Assembly: GCA_047495785.1 (NCBI GenBank)
Contig: JBLDXI010000033.1
Span: 372,001-436,000, forward strand
Source: Lepidodermella squamata
Taxonomy: Eukaryota > Gastrotricha
Length of the DNA stretch: 64,000 nt
Direction of reading: 5' to 3'
The notes under the pieces are model-generated. The model searched no databases. It saw only the letters and a program-made list of their open reading frames with translations, and had not been told where the DNA came from. Shown here piece by piece: positions 1 to 8,909 of the stretch; positions within the stretch are counted from its first letter, which is position 1, and every line of letters begins with the position of its first letter. The translations under genes and the position numbers were made by a program.

Positions 1-722
1 ACCTTATCCCCAGGCGTATGAATAAGCCCTCTTTGCTAAATACCCTTCACATCATAAAAGTACCGTGCCTTAATATGAATAAGTAATTACGGATGGCAAT
101 GTGTTTTTTACTAAGTATATGGTAAATACGTGTAGAGCTTAGGAATTCGCGCTCCAACCAAGAACACCTGCTTGAAAAGGGCAGTGATAAAAATAGCCTT
201 TAGATACATGCCCATATATAATATAATATAACATATAAAACATTATTGTCTTTATTTCAACATCTGCTTTTCGAATTTAAAATACCTACATCAGCATTTA
301 CAATGAAAATGTAGAAAGAAAGCGAGAGGAAAAGTCAATAAACGTGTATTGCGCACAGTCTCCGAAACCCCACGTATTCTATCGTGTAGGCCCGCCCTGA
401 AGAATAGAGAATAAATGCATGCTGATATTCTTAAAAACTTCGAAAAATCGCAAGTTCAAGCATTTCTGAAGTTTAGAAATCGAGCGCTTTGAGACCAATG
501 GCATGTATCTTTCCGTAAACTCCGAGCTATCAACAAATGATGGTTCCTCATAACGTCACAGCTGCAGTGTTATTTGCTTCCCGTGCCGCGGATGACTACT
601 CTCAGATGCAACAAAGCCGTATGCATAACGACTTGTTTGCGCAACTGATTGGGCTGCTTCCAACGGGAATCTCTGAAACTGAGCTGTCTTACATTTCTTA
701 AGTTTCGAAGATCGACATTGAG
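1..722. other. Intergenic flank, no gene seen
   Basis: AT-rich sequence upstream of the first receptor. No coding stretch with a recognisable domain was seen on either strand. It presumably holds the promoter of the receptor starting at 723, but no clear TATA element or motif shared with the other receptors could be picked out. Confidence 0.5.
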
Positions 723-1928
723 ATGGTTTTTGTTGTTTACAATTCACCCCTAGCATTGGCTGCAGCATTCCTCCTGCTGCCACAATGGCATTTCATTAAT
801 ATCCAAGCACAGCAAAATGATCTTCCAGGTCACAGTAGGCTCGCAGAGTTGTTGACAAACTGCAGCCACGTGATGCCACAATCCTATGTTCCGAACTGCA
901 TCGATAACATGTTCGATTTCGGAGTGGGGCCGCCAACATGCAGACTCACCAATGTTACAGCCCTCATGAATCTCGAGACTTTTTATGAAATCGACGAAGT
1001 TCAGGAGACGTGGACTGTCTCCGGATCATTGAGGACTAACTGGGACGTACCATGCTCCAATTTCTTTTGGCCCGGCCCTCAGTATATATTCTACGTCGAT
1101 GAAAGTTCGGTTTGGAGACCCAAGGTAAATCACAAAAATACGGTTACAAACTATGGAATGATGGATGGTTTTGCAAGCCGGATGTACTGCAAAATGACGC
1201 GAAACTACAGTTTAACGTTTGTTTGGCAGCGTTATGGTATCTTTTCTTCATCCTGCGCATTGAATCTGAGAAACTTCCCATTCGACCAACAAGAATGTTC
1301 TGTCATCTTAATGCTACAGGAGACTTACATGGGGGCTCGTTTCAATAACACGGTGCTTCATATTCAACCAGATTTCGTGAGGGATGGTCAAGGGTGGTCT
1401 TTTGTTAGAAGCAGCTCTAGGCTAGGCGTTATGGATATGGAAGGAAATCGAAGTGTCGCGATATTCAGTTTCACGTTCCATCGAAGGCCCGATTACTTCA
1501 TCTATAATCTGATGCTCCCAACTTTGTTCCTGGCCACCCTGGAATTATTCTCTATGCTCATGTCGCCCGAGTATCCGGATCGGCCAGTTTTTACCGTTAC
1601 AATTCTGCTAGCGGTGACCTTTATGCAGTCTCAAATTGACAGCAAGGTACCACCTAAACCCACTCGAATATTTTTGACAAACTACTGCGATGTTTGCGCT
1701 TTAATTTCCTGGTTCTGTACTGTTTACACCTTAGTAATGTGTGGTGTAACGAACGAAAATCGTTGGATGGCGGGAAAAATAGCTTTTTCAAACGTTTACT
1801 TCAGAAAGACCTTCAGAATGAGAAGAGCTCGGCTATTTGACATCCCTGCATTTTTTGCCTGTCTTCTATGCTTACTCATTTTAAATATTTACGCTTTTTC
1901 TGTTTCCAAGTTTATTGAGTCGGAATGA
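723..1928 (+). CDS. Cys-loop ligand-gated ion channel subunit, group A
   Basis: Single-exon 401-residue receptor subunit acting in the plasma membrane. In order: hydrophobic signal peptide (about 1-30), cysteines 47, 59 and 73 in the N-terminal motif shared by the whole array, Cys111 after the first strands, Cys-loop C178-C192 containing FPFD, M1 about 258-281 with its conserved Pro, M2 about 286-308 (DRPVFTVTILLA, Asp at -1', Leu at 9'), M3 318-341 and M4 371-395. The M3-M4 loop is only about 30 residues, far shorter than in nicotinic or GABA receptors. Loop C lacks the vicinal cysteines of nicotinic alpha subunits. Asp -1' suggests cation selectivity (inference). The ligand is unknown. An AATAAA at 1928-1933 overlaps the last base of the stop codon. 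Confidence 0.93.
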   Translation: MVFVVYNSPLALAAAFLLLPQWHFINIQAQQNDLPGHSRLAELLTNCSHVMPQSYVPNCIDNMFDFGVGPPTCRLTNVTALMNLETFYEIDEVQETWTVSGSLRTNWDVPCSNFFWPGPQYIFYVDESSVWRPKVNHKNTVTNYGMMDGFASRMYCKMTRNYSLTFVWQRYGIFSSSCALNLRNFPFDQQECSVILMLQETYMGARFNNTVLHIQPDFVRDGQGWSFVRSSSRLGVMDMEGNRSVAIFSFTFHRRPDYFIYNLMLPTLFLATLELFSMLMSPEYPDRPVFTVTILLAVTFMQSQIDSKVPPKPTRIFLTNYCDVCALISWFCTVYTLVMCGVTNENRWMAGKIAFSNVYFRKTFRMRRARLFDIPAFFACLLCLLILNIYAFSVSKFIESE

Positions 1929-1960
1929 ATAAAGCTGTACGTAACGTGTCATAACTAAGA

Positions 1961-3083
1961 ATGATGAAAAATAAGCAAGCAATGTTGTTGGCGTTATGCA
2001 TCGTAGCAACAATAGCCACGTTTCCAGATTTTGCCTATGGATCTCTGCAATCTGGGCTGATTCCGAAAAGTGAGGCCGTTCTTTTCTGATTTATTTTGAA
2101 ACTCGCATACTGCCGTGTTATAGATTGTGGGGATCCACCTTTTTTAGAAAATGGGATTTATGAATTACCCGAAGAAGAAGCTTTGTGGAACCTTACTTGG
2201 TTTATCAAATGTTCAGATGGCGTCATTGCCTATGGACCAAACAAGACGGATTGTTTGACTAATGGTCGATGGTCCGCGGCTGGAGATTGCGTCGCCCCGT
2301 CAGATAACATGGATCAAGTAATTTTATAAAATTATGTTGAAAATTCGTCCAATTTTGAGCATTAAATAGGAATTGAACCTTCTCTACCTTGAGCTAAGTG
2401 ACGCCATCGGGAATGTTGATCTCGCCTCTACTAAAGAGCTCATTGCAGCTATTGATTCTGCCACGAATGGCACGTTCGATGCGGAATGGAGAGATCCACG
2501 GTCTATCAATGATTGTGAAGACGATGGTCCCATTGATTTTACTGTTTTGAATGCGACTTTTCTGGCTCGAGTGTCTTCCTGTTACGGCAACAGCTCAGCC
2601 CGCTACGAAATCGCTAAAATCCTGCTCGACAGAGGTGCCGAAGTTTCCAACTATGACAGCCACTGGGCTAGTCCGCCAATCGTAAGGGCAGCTGGCGGTG
2701 GCCATTATCAATTCGTTGAACTTATGCTGAATCGAGGAGCCCCTGTTGATGATCCCAATGTGCGAAGCCAGACAGCTCTCCTTTTAGCAGCAAGTTCAGG
2801 GCATCGCGACTTGGTTGAGCTCCTTCTAAACCGAGGAGCTCGCATCGATTCAGAAGACATTGATGGCAACTCGGCGCTATCTTTCGCAGCATGGAAAGGA
2901 CATACTCTTGTTGGGAAACTGTTGCTTGACCGTGGGGCTGATATGAATCACCGAAATAATCAGAGAGAGACTCCGTTGATGTTGGCTATTCGAGGGTCGC
3001 AGTTTGCTATGGCAGAGATGCTTATTAAACGAGGCGCGTCGACCGTTGGCTGCAGGCACTACATATGCAAGCCGCGCCCTTAG
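1961..3083 (+). CDS. Secreted sushi-domain plus ankyrin-repeat protein, three exons
   Basis: Proposed join of 1961-2069, 2124-2317 and 2370-3083 (338 residues). Introns of 54 and 52 bp begin GTGAGG and GTAATT and end TAG, and both joins keep the frame. Exon 1 encodes a signal peptide (about 1-26). Exon 2 encodes one complement-control (sushi) module with the four expected cysteines at 38, 66, 80 and 92 and the Trp (GRW) before the last. Exon 3 encodes a linker and about five ankyrin repeats (about 175-330; motifs such as LLLAASSGHRDLVELLLNRG). Ankyrin repeats are normally cytosolic, so following a signal peptide and an extracellular module is odd; no membrane segment is seen between them. Its ATG lies 32 bp after the stop of the upstream receptor. 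Function unknown. Confidence 0.82.
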
Positions 3084-3615
3084 AATGTTCCATGCCTTGC
3101 GCTGACTTTTTATGAAATCGACATTGCATGTTCCATGACGTGAATAATGTTCCCAATTTTTTTCTCCGCTGAACTACGCCCCGATGTTGCCAAGTTTGTT
3201 CTACCGCTCCCCCGACCCGAAATTATTCAACCGTTCGAACGCCGTTTGCGACCGCGAATAAACATTCGTGAATTAGCATAATATGTGTCAGCCGGGTTCG
3301 GTTCATGCTCATTGAAGGATACCACCGTTATTGTAATTTCACACGTTTGGCGCTAGGGAAAACATTTCTGCTGTAAAGTGAAAGTCTAGCTTCCCGAATT
3401 CTCAATTATCTTCAGCGAAGCGAGTCTCGAAGTCAACTCATGCAATCTTGAAGACTAAAGACTCTACATGTCCTAAGAATCCACCTAATATTTTCATTTT
3501 CATTGAAGTATTCGTTTTCGATTTCTTCCCTTGAATTTCCTGCCCCACTGTTTTCAAGACCGTTTAAATCATTCGATTGTGCAACAATGTAATTATAGCT
3601 GAATTTAATATTAAA
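3084..3615. other. Intergenic, nothing recognised
   Basis: No coding sequence or repeat recognised. It separates the sushi-ankyrin gene from the first secreted helical protein and ends in the AT-rich leader of that gene. Confidence 0.4.
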
Positions 3616-4242
3616 ATGAAATCGCTTGTTTTGCTAACATTCGCCATCGCTGTTGGAGCCAGCAATACATTGGCTGCACAACCTATGAAAAGTCACAATT
3701 ATTTTCTATTACAAGCAGAGCGAGATTGTAGCGATGTCATGGTCGCATTGAACAGCTTCTTGCCGCAGTTCATTTCTTCGGGTGAAATGACAAAGGCCAG
3801 GGCTCAGAAAGTGCGAGACAACATTTTGGGCGAGTGTGACAGGAAGGTGAAAGCATACGCCAAAGAATTGATGAAATGTTACGAAAACGAAAACGATGAA
3901 AAAATAGAACAATGTCTAACAACTACGAGGATGAATCAATGGTACAGAACCAGCGGCCAATCTCCGATAGTGAAGATAAAACCAGAATGTGATCAACTAG
4001 CTCTAGCCGTCGAATCTTTTGATAACATGTTGGCTGAAAGCAATCGACCACATGCGAGGTTGGATCGTGCACGAAAGATAGCATTCACGCTTTCAGTTTT
4101 AAAGGCTTGCTACAGCAATGACTGGAACGAAAAGAAGGCAACTTGTCAGGGAAATGTTCATTGCGCTGCTCTTGGAGATGATGCTAAGAAACTGCTGAAT
4201 CCGATTCAAAGCGGCTTTTGGAGACGCAAATTTCTTCAATGA
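3616..4242 (+). CDS. Secreted four-cysteine helical protein, copy 1
   Basis: Encodes 208 residues from the ATG at 3616. This start is preferred over the in-frame ATG at 3577 because a clean signal peptide (MKSLVLLTFAIAVGAS) begins here. The mature part carries a domain shared with the next two genes: (E/R)RxC, a helix with SF, (D/N)NxLxEC, then YAxxLxxC and a fourth Cys before a (T/E)(T/R)R segment, predicted mostly helical. A second, diverged cysteine segment follows. No known family is recognised and no catalytic motif is visible. As a small soluble secreted protein beside a receptor array, it could be a carrier or effector, but that is a guess. Confidence 0.8.
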   Translation: MKSLVLLTFAIAVGASNTLAAQPMKSHNYFLLQAERDCSDVMVALNSFLPQFISSGEMTKARAQKVRDNILGECDRKVKAYAKELMKCYENENDEKIEQCLTTTRMNQWYRTSGQSPIVKIKPECDQLALAVESFDNMLAESNRPHARLDRARKIAFTLSVLKACYSNDWNEKKATCQGNVHCAALGDDAKKLLNPIQSGFWRRKFLQ

Positions 4243-4782
4243 CGTTTTATTCGCCGCGAAATTTAAATCTAATAAATCTTTTATTTTATGAAATGCCTTG
4301 TAATAACACTTGCCTTTATAATTCTTCATTTGGTATCACGTATAATCAGTATAATCAGTCATGCATCACGTCATGTGGTTCTCATGTGGTTCTTAAGGCA
4401 TACTTCCGATGGGGACCGCGTATGTCCTTGATCCTTGATGGTTAGTAAGGTGTTTTACCCGAGCGTTGAATTTTTGATTTTGCCCCAAGGCAACCGCTTT
4501 TGATTTAGCATGACGACTTATCCCACGGCCTCGAGCTGATCGCCCGTCGCCGTCCCCAAAACCCGCATGGGTATTTCGAAATTTGTTGTACTTTTTGTCG
4601 TACTTTTATCCGAGCATCCACTGTCAATTTTAAAGTTGATGTATTAAATGCCGACTAGGTGCTGTAGAACTGACTTTTTTGGCTCTAACAAAATTCAGCC
4701 AATTTTTTTTTACCAATTCAACACATCCCGGGCATAGACTTCTGTTCTCCATGTTCCCAGGTTTATTCACAGGTTCGTTTGA

Positions 4783-4806
4783 TATGCTAAGCTGAAAAAC
4801 AGTTGA
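4783..4806 (+). promoter_or_regulatory. Core promoter block shared with the element at 6895
   Basis: TATGCTAAGCT is followed after exactly 6 bp by CAGTTGA, an initiator-like sequence, then a leader ending in CATCGC and the ATG at 4830. The same arrangement (TATGTTAAGCT, 6 bp, CAGTTGA) precedes the paralogue at 6941. The conserved spacing supports a start site near 4801. Role inferred from conservation only. Confidence 0.5.
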
Positions 4807-4829
4807 GTATTTTTCATCGCTACAAAACA

Positions 4830-5564
4830 ATGTTATTACCAAGCCTCATTGTATCCGCTTCACTAGCTCTTGTCGCCGGATCATCTGCCGATTCCTATAC
4901 CGTTGAAGCGCGGCGAGACTGCAATGGGATATTGTACACTCTCCATTCGTTCTTTGCCGCTAACAAGCCGTTTGACCAGGCCACGCGTAGTCGAATCACG
5001 AATAATTTACTGCAAGAATGCTCCAAGAATTCTGAAGATTACGCCAAGAAGTTGGCGCAATGTAACGGGGACGACAAATGCCTGGAAACTGAGAGGACCG
5101 CATTTTTGTATGATACTTATATCTGGGAAGCGCAGCGAGAATGCTACAAGATCTTCGTAATCCTCGATTCGTTTTTCACTGCAAACAAAGTAGCCGAACC
5201 CGCCATCCGTAAACGAATCAGAGATAATATACTGCAAGAATGCTCCGGCAATGCCGCAGATTATGCCGAGAAACTGGAGCGATGCAGAGACCGAAGATGC
5301 CTGCAACGGGAGAGAACTGCATTCTTTAACCAGGAAGATCGCCAGATAGCTCTCGCCCTCACTCGAAATATCGAACTGGCGGATCAATGCTGGCATGTTG
5401 CAGGTTCCCTTGGTTCGTTTTACAAATCATTGGAGACATCGGGGAGGGCTCTCAGTACTAGGCGGAAGGTCGACATCACTGTACGAGTTTTGGCAGAGTG
5501 TGAGCATGCCGTTGATAAAAACCAGTCGCTAAATTCGGATATTTTCATGGGAGTTACATACTAA
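4830..5564 (+). CDS. Secreted four-cysteine helical protein with duplicated domain, copy 2
   Basis: 244 residues from the ATG at 4830, where the signal peptide MLLPSLIVSASLALVAGSS begins; the open frame extends upstream only through non-ATG codons. Two tandem copies of the four-cysteine domain follow (about residues 24-93 and 95-162: RRDC...QEC...AQC...KC and QREC...QEC...ERC...RC), then a C-terminal segment with two cysteines (ADQC...AEC) shared with the third gene. The domain doubling is an in-frame internal duplication relative to the neighbour at 6941, which has one copy. Function unknown; predicted extracellular and helical. Confidence 0.82.
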   Translation: MLLPSLIVSASLALVAGSSADSYTVEARRDCNGILYTLHSFFAANKPFDQATRSRITNNLLQECSKNSEDYAKKLAQCNGDDKCLETERTAFLYDTYIWEAQRECYKIFVILDSFFTANKVAEPAIRKRIRDNILQECSGNAADYAEKLERCRDRRCLQRERTAFFNQEDRQIALALTRNIELADQCWHVAGSLGSFYKSLETSGRALSTRRKVDITVRVLAECEHAVDKNQSLNSDIFMGVTY

Positions 5565-6292
5565 CAACAAAAAACTATCGAATTATTGGCACTGCCTTTC
5601 TATAATATGATCATGCTATGCATAGAGCACGTGTCTTTGGCCCTGTCTTATCTTTGATTTTCCCACCGAAAACTCTGCGTTCAATTCCGGCCCTGCCTTC
5701 TGCCTTTTATATACATATGTGAAGTCTTTGCAGTATTTACAAGCCAGAGTGAATTTTTTACACGAAAACCAGCAACTTTCCGTAGCTCGAATCAATAAAA
5801 TACACCCTGGTATGATTGAGACACGGCTTGGAAGAAATTATGAAGTAGTATTTTATTTTCCTAATTGGTTTCCTTAATTTGCCAATGCCTGAGGCTTATC
5901 TTGGGAGACTTTCTGTCAAGTGAAGTTTTCTACCTGGAGAAACCCAACATACCCGCGAGATAGCGGACTTGCAGATTTCAATTATCGGGTTCTGTTAACT
6001 CAAGATATAAAATAAAACAAAACATGGCCGTTAGCCGCCGCTGTAAGCTGTTATGCATCGTGACTCATGTTTCGTTTTCCAGCAATAGCCAATCGGCTAT
6101 TTTTCTCCTAGAAAGAGACTAGGTAAAACGAGAGGCTATATAAAAGAAGATAAAAATGTATACCTAAATTCAAAAGATCATATCAGTTGGTGTTGAAATT
6201 TTCCACGAGCCTGACTACGCATCTTCACAACTCATCTCTCTTCTTGCCCAGCTTTTTTAGCTTCATTGAAGGTCGGACCGGGGGTGTGGCGC
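5565..6292. other. Intergenic; isolated TATA-like site
   Basis: No gene recognised. A good TATA-like sequence (TATATAAAAG at about 6137) is followed about 45 bp later by TCAGTT, an initiator-like sequence, but no open frame follows before the foldback element. This may be the remnant promoter of a lost copy of the secreted-protein family, or chance. Confidence 0.3.
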
Positions 6293-6848
6293 TGGCAGAG
6301 GACATGGTAGAGCCAAAAAAGTACGCCCCACAGCACTCGGGGTGTGATTTTTTGAGTCCGGTCTGAAAAAAAGTTCACTTGGTCCGACTCTTTTTCGAAC
6401 GGTCTGAAAGCGTCATGTGCCGTGAATAGAGTGAAGACCAAGAAGACAGTGTTGCCAACATATCAAGTGAAAGGGGGTGGCTAGTGGCAAGTTCAGTTTA
6501 AATCTGAGTAAAATTCAACTTAAAATACCTGAGAATACCCGATATTATGTATTATGCCAACAATTTTTAGAAGTAAATGGTGTTGATATGATATGTCCAC
6601 ATCCGGGCTCCTTCCAACTAATTTGTGTTCATTTTCGGTTATTTCTGAGGTACTTTCAACTTTGAACTAACCAACCCCTTTCACTTGATATGTTGGCAAC
6701 ACTTCTTGGTATTCACCACATTCACGGCACGCTTTTAGACCGTTCGAAAAAGAGTCGGACCAAGTGAACTTTTTTTCAGACCGGACTCGAAAAAACACAC
6801 CCCGGGTGCTGTGGGGCGTACTTTTTGGCTCTACCATGTCCTCTGCCA
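6293..6848. mobile_element. Long-armed foldback element (MITE-like)
   Basis: A 556 bp unit whose first about 190 bp (from TGGCAGAGGACATGGTAGAG) are the inverted complement of its last about 190 bp (ending CTCTACCATGTCCTCTGCCA). The arms contain matching blocks such as GTTGCCAACA/TGTTGGCAAC. The about 175 bp centre has no domain. The arms differ by scattered substitutions, so the insertion is not recent. Target-site duplication could not be fixed. It sits between two secreted-protein genes. Confidence 0.85.
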
Positions 6849-6894
6849 ACGCAACGCATAGCTAATTTTATTCAGTGGCTGGTCTCTGGTTTGG

Positions 6895-6918
6895 TATGTT
6901 AAGCTTGGTCTCAGTTGA
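6895..6918 (+). promoter_or_regulatory. Core promoter block, paralogue of the element at 4783
   Basis: TATGTTAAGCT, six bases, then CAGTTGA, followed by a leader with CATCGC and the ATG at 6941. It lies only about 50 bp beyond the right arm of the foldback element, so that insertion separates this gene from any more distal control sequence. Confidence 0.5.
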
Positions 6919-6940
6919 TTTTTTTCATCGCATCAAAACA

Positions 6941-7540
6941 ATGCTTTTACCAAGCCTCATTGCAACTGCATCACTAATTATCACCGCCAGAGCTGCTGCT
7001 GATTCCTATATCTTCGAAGCTCAGCGAGAATGCAACAAAATCTTCGTGATTCTCGATTCGTTCTTTGCCGGAAACAGAGTAACCGACCTGGCTACCCGTA
7101 GACGAATTACGGATAATTTACTGCGAGAATGCTCTAACAATGCTGCAGATTACGCCGATCTGTTAGAGCAATGTAAAAAGAACGAGACGTGTCTGGAAAC
7201 TGAGAGAACTACTTTCTATTACGAAAAGTATCCTGACAAAGGTATACTGTCTGGCAAATATAAAAATTTGAAACTGTCAGAACATTGCCGGCCCGTTGCT
7301 ACTGCCCTTGGTTCGTTTTACAAATTCTTGGAGACGTCGAAGAAAGCTCTCAGCACAAGGCGGAAGGTCGAAATTTCTGTGCGAATTCTGGGGAAATGTG
7401 AGCTTGCTGTTTCGACGGCGAAGAAAATGGAAGAAAAACCGTCGTGGCCTAAGTCGGATAAAGATATACTCACGGAAGTAATTAACGGCAGCGAACTATT
7501 TCCAAGTCAGATACAAATTCTGACTATAAATTTCCTGTAG
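6941..7540 (+). CDS. Secreted four-cysteine helical protein, copy 3
   Basis: 199 residues. The ATG at 6941 is chosen because the signal peptide MLLPSLIATASLIITARAA matches the start of copy 2. One four-cysteine domain (about 24-93: QREC, RREC-like second Cys in LLREC, LEQC, ETC) is followed by the C-terminal segment with two cysteines (SEHC and GKC) and a Lys-rich tail. Closest relative is copy 2, which has two domains. No catalytic residues or known family recognised. It is the last of the secreted group before the receptor array begins in earnest at 7681. Confidence 0.82.
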   Translation: MLLPSLIATASLIITARAAADSYIFEAQRECNKIFVILDSFFAGNRVTDLATRRRITDNLLRECSNNAADYADLLEQCKKNETCLETERTTFYYEKYPDKGILSGKYKNLKLSEHCRPVATALGSFYKFLETSKKALSTRRKVEISVRILGKCELAVSTAKKMEEKPSWPKSDKDILTEVINGSELFPSQIQILTINFL

Positions 7541-7680
7541 CTCGAATTTACCCACCAATAAAGCACCAATAAAGCACCTATGTTTACAAATCGTTATACT
7601 GCGATGCTTCTATTTCATTATATGTTTGAGACGCAATTCAGCTAATTTTTTGTTGAATTGAGAAACGGACTTGAGAAATT

Positions 7681-8823
7681 ATGAAACTATCTCTTTTCCT
7701 ATTTCATTTAATTCAGATCGTCGCCACTCAAGAAGTTTACAATCAGAACAGAATGAATGAGATCCTTACGAATTGTTCTCATGTTTCCTTCGAGTCATAT
7801 GCCCCTCTTTGCGTTGATGGCGGCAACGTAAACACAGCAATCTGTAAGAGGACAAATGTAAGCCTCGTGTTGTCAATAGAAAGGTTCTCCAGCATCGACG
7901 ATGTCGAGGAAACCTTCACGTTTGCTGGTTCAATCCGCTTCCTATGGACTATTCCATGCACAGATTATACCTGGTCTCATGCTAGATGGACCTATCTGTG
8001 GCTCGAGTTGTTTTGGAAGCCGAGTATCAATCACAAGAACACGTTGACAAACTTCGCAATGACGGATGGCTTTACCAATCGATTTCTCGTAAAAATGACG
8101 AAAAACAACACCCTTGAGTTCAACTGGCAGAAATACGGCGCCTTTGTTAGTGCTTGTGATCTTCAATTCGCGAATTTCCCGTTCGACGAACAAAAATGCA
8201 TGGTCGAATTCCTCATTCTAGAAACCGAAAATTCTGCTGTTTATTCATCGGTAGAATATACTCTTAACCCTAAATTCATGTCGGATTCTGAAAACTGGAT
8301 GCTGAAAAATGTCAGCTTCACTTCAAGCATTGTCTATCTAGCGTCTGGAAATCGGAGCTATGTCGGTTTTTCATTCGAGTTTAAGCGGAAGCCCAACTTC
8401 TTCATTAACAGCCTTATGTTGCCCTACTTTTTACTGAGTGTGCTTAACCTCGCGTCTTTTTTCATTCCGCCAGCTTTACCTGATCGGCCAATTTTCTCAG
8501 TAACTATGTTACTTGCTTTAGCTTTCCTTCAGGGTCAGATTTTGATGTTTGTCCCATCCAAGCCTCAGAGAATGTTTCTGAGTAACTACACGGATTTGTG
8601 CATTCTTTTCTCGTGGGTAGTAACTCTTTACTCTCTTCTGAGTTGCGGGGTAATTGCAACCTGGGATAAATGGTCGAATGTTGAGGTTAGAGTGATTTGC
8701 TGGACTACAACTCGTTATCGCTTTGTTGAATACTTCATGGTTTTGGCTGCTATCGTTTTCATAATTTCGATAAATCTTTACGCAATTGGAGTAGCCGCGG
8801 CGTCTGGCTTCTTCTCAAACTAA
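7681..8823 (+). CDS. Cys-loop channel subunit, intermediate between groups B and C
   Basis: 380 residues, intact. Signal peptide 1-16; N-terminal cysteines 32, 44 and 55; Cys93; Cys-loop C159-C173; M1 about 239-262, M2 268-290 (DRPIFSVTMLLA), M3 300-322, M4 350-373. It has the WKPSINHKNT segment of groups A and C but the LVKMTKN..TLEFNW segment resembling group B. The outer end of M2 (positions 17'-20') is hydrophobic (QILMF) where paralogues are charged or polar, so the outer pore ring differs. An AATAAA lies 6 bp after the stop. The next receptor starts only 86 bp downstream. Confidence 0.92.
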   Translation: MKLSLFLFHLIQIVATQEVYNQNRMNEILTNCSHVSFESYAPLCVDGGNVNTAICKRTNVSLVLSIERFSSIDDVEETFTFAGSIRFLWTIPCTDYTWSHARWTYLWLELFWKPSINHKNTLTNFAMTDGFTNRFLVKMTKNNTLEFNWQKYGAFVSACDLQFANFPFDEQKCMVEFLILETENSAVYSSVEYTLNPKFMSDSENWMLKNVSFTSSIVYLASGNRSYVGFSFEFKRKPNFFINSLMLPYFLLSVLNLASFFIPPALPDRPIFSVTMLLALAFLQGQILMFVPSKPQRMFLSNYTDLCILFSWVVTLYSLLSCGVIATWDKWSNVEVRVICWTTTRYRFVEYFMVLAAIVFIISINLYAIGVAAASGFFSN

Positions 8824-8909
8824 TGATAAATAAACATCAAATCAAACACGAAATCCTTAGTTCATAAGACGTACCTATTCTTGTATTTGCTTCGCAAAAA
8901 TCCTTTCCT

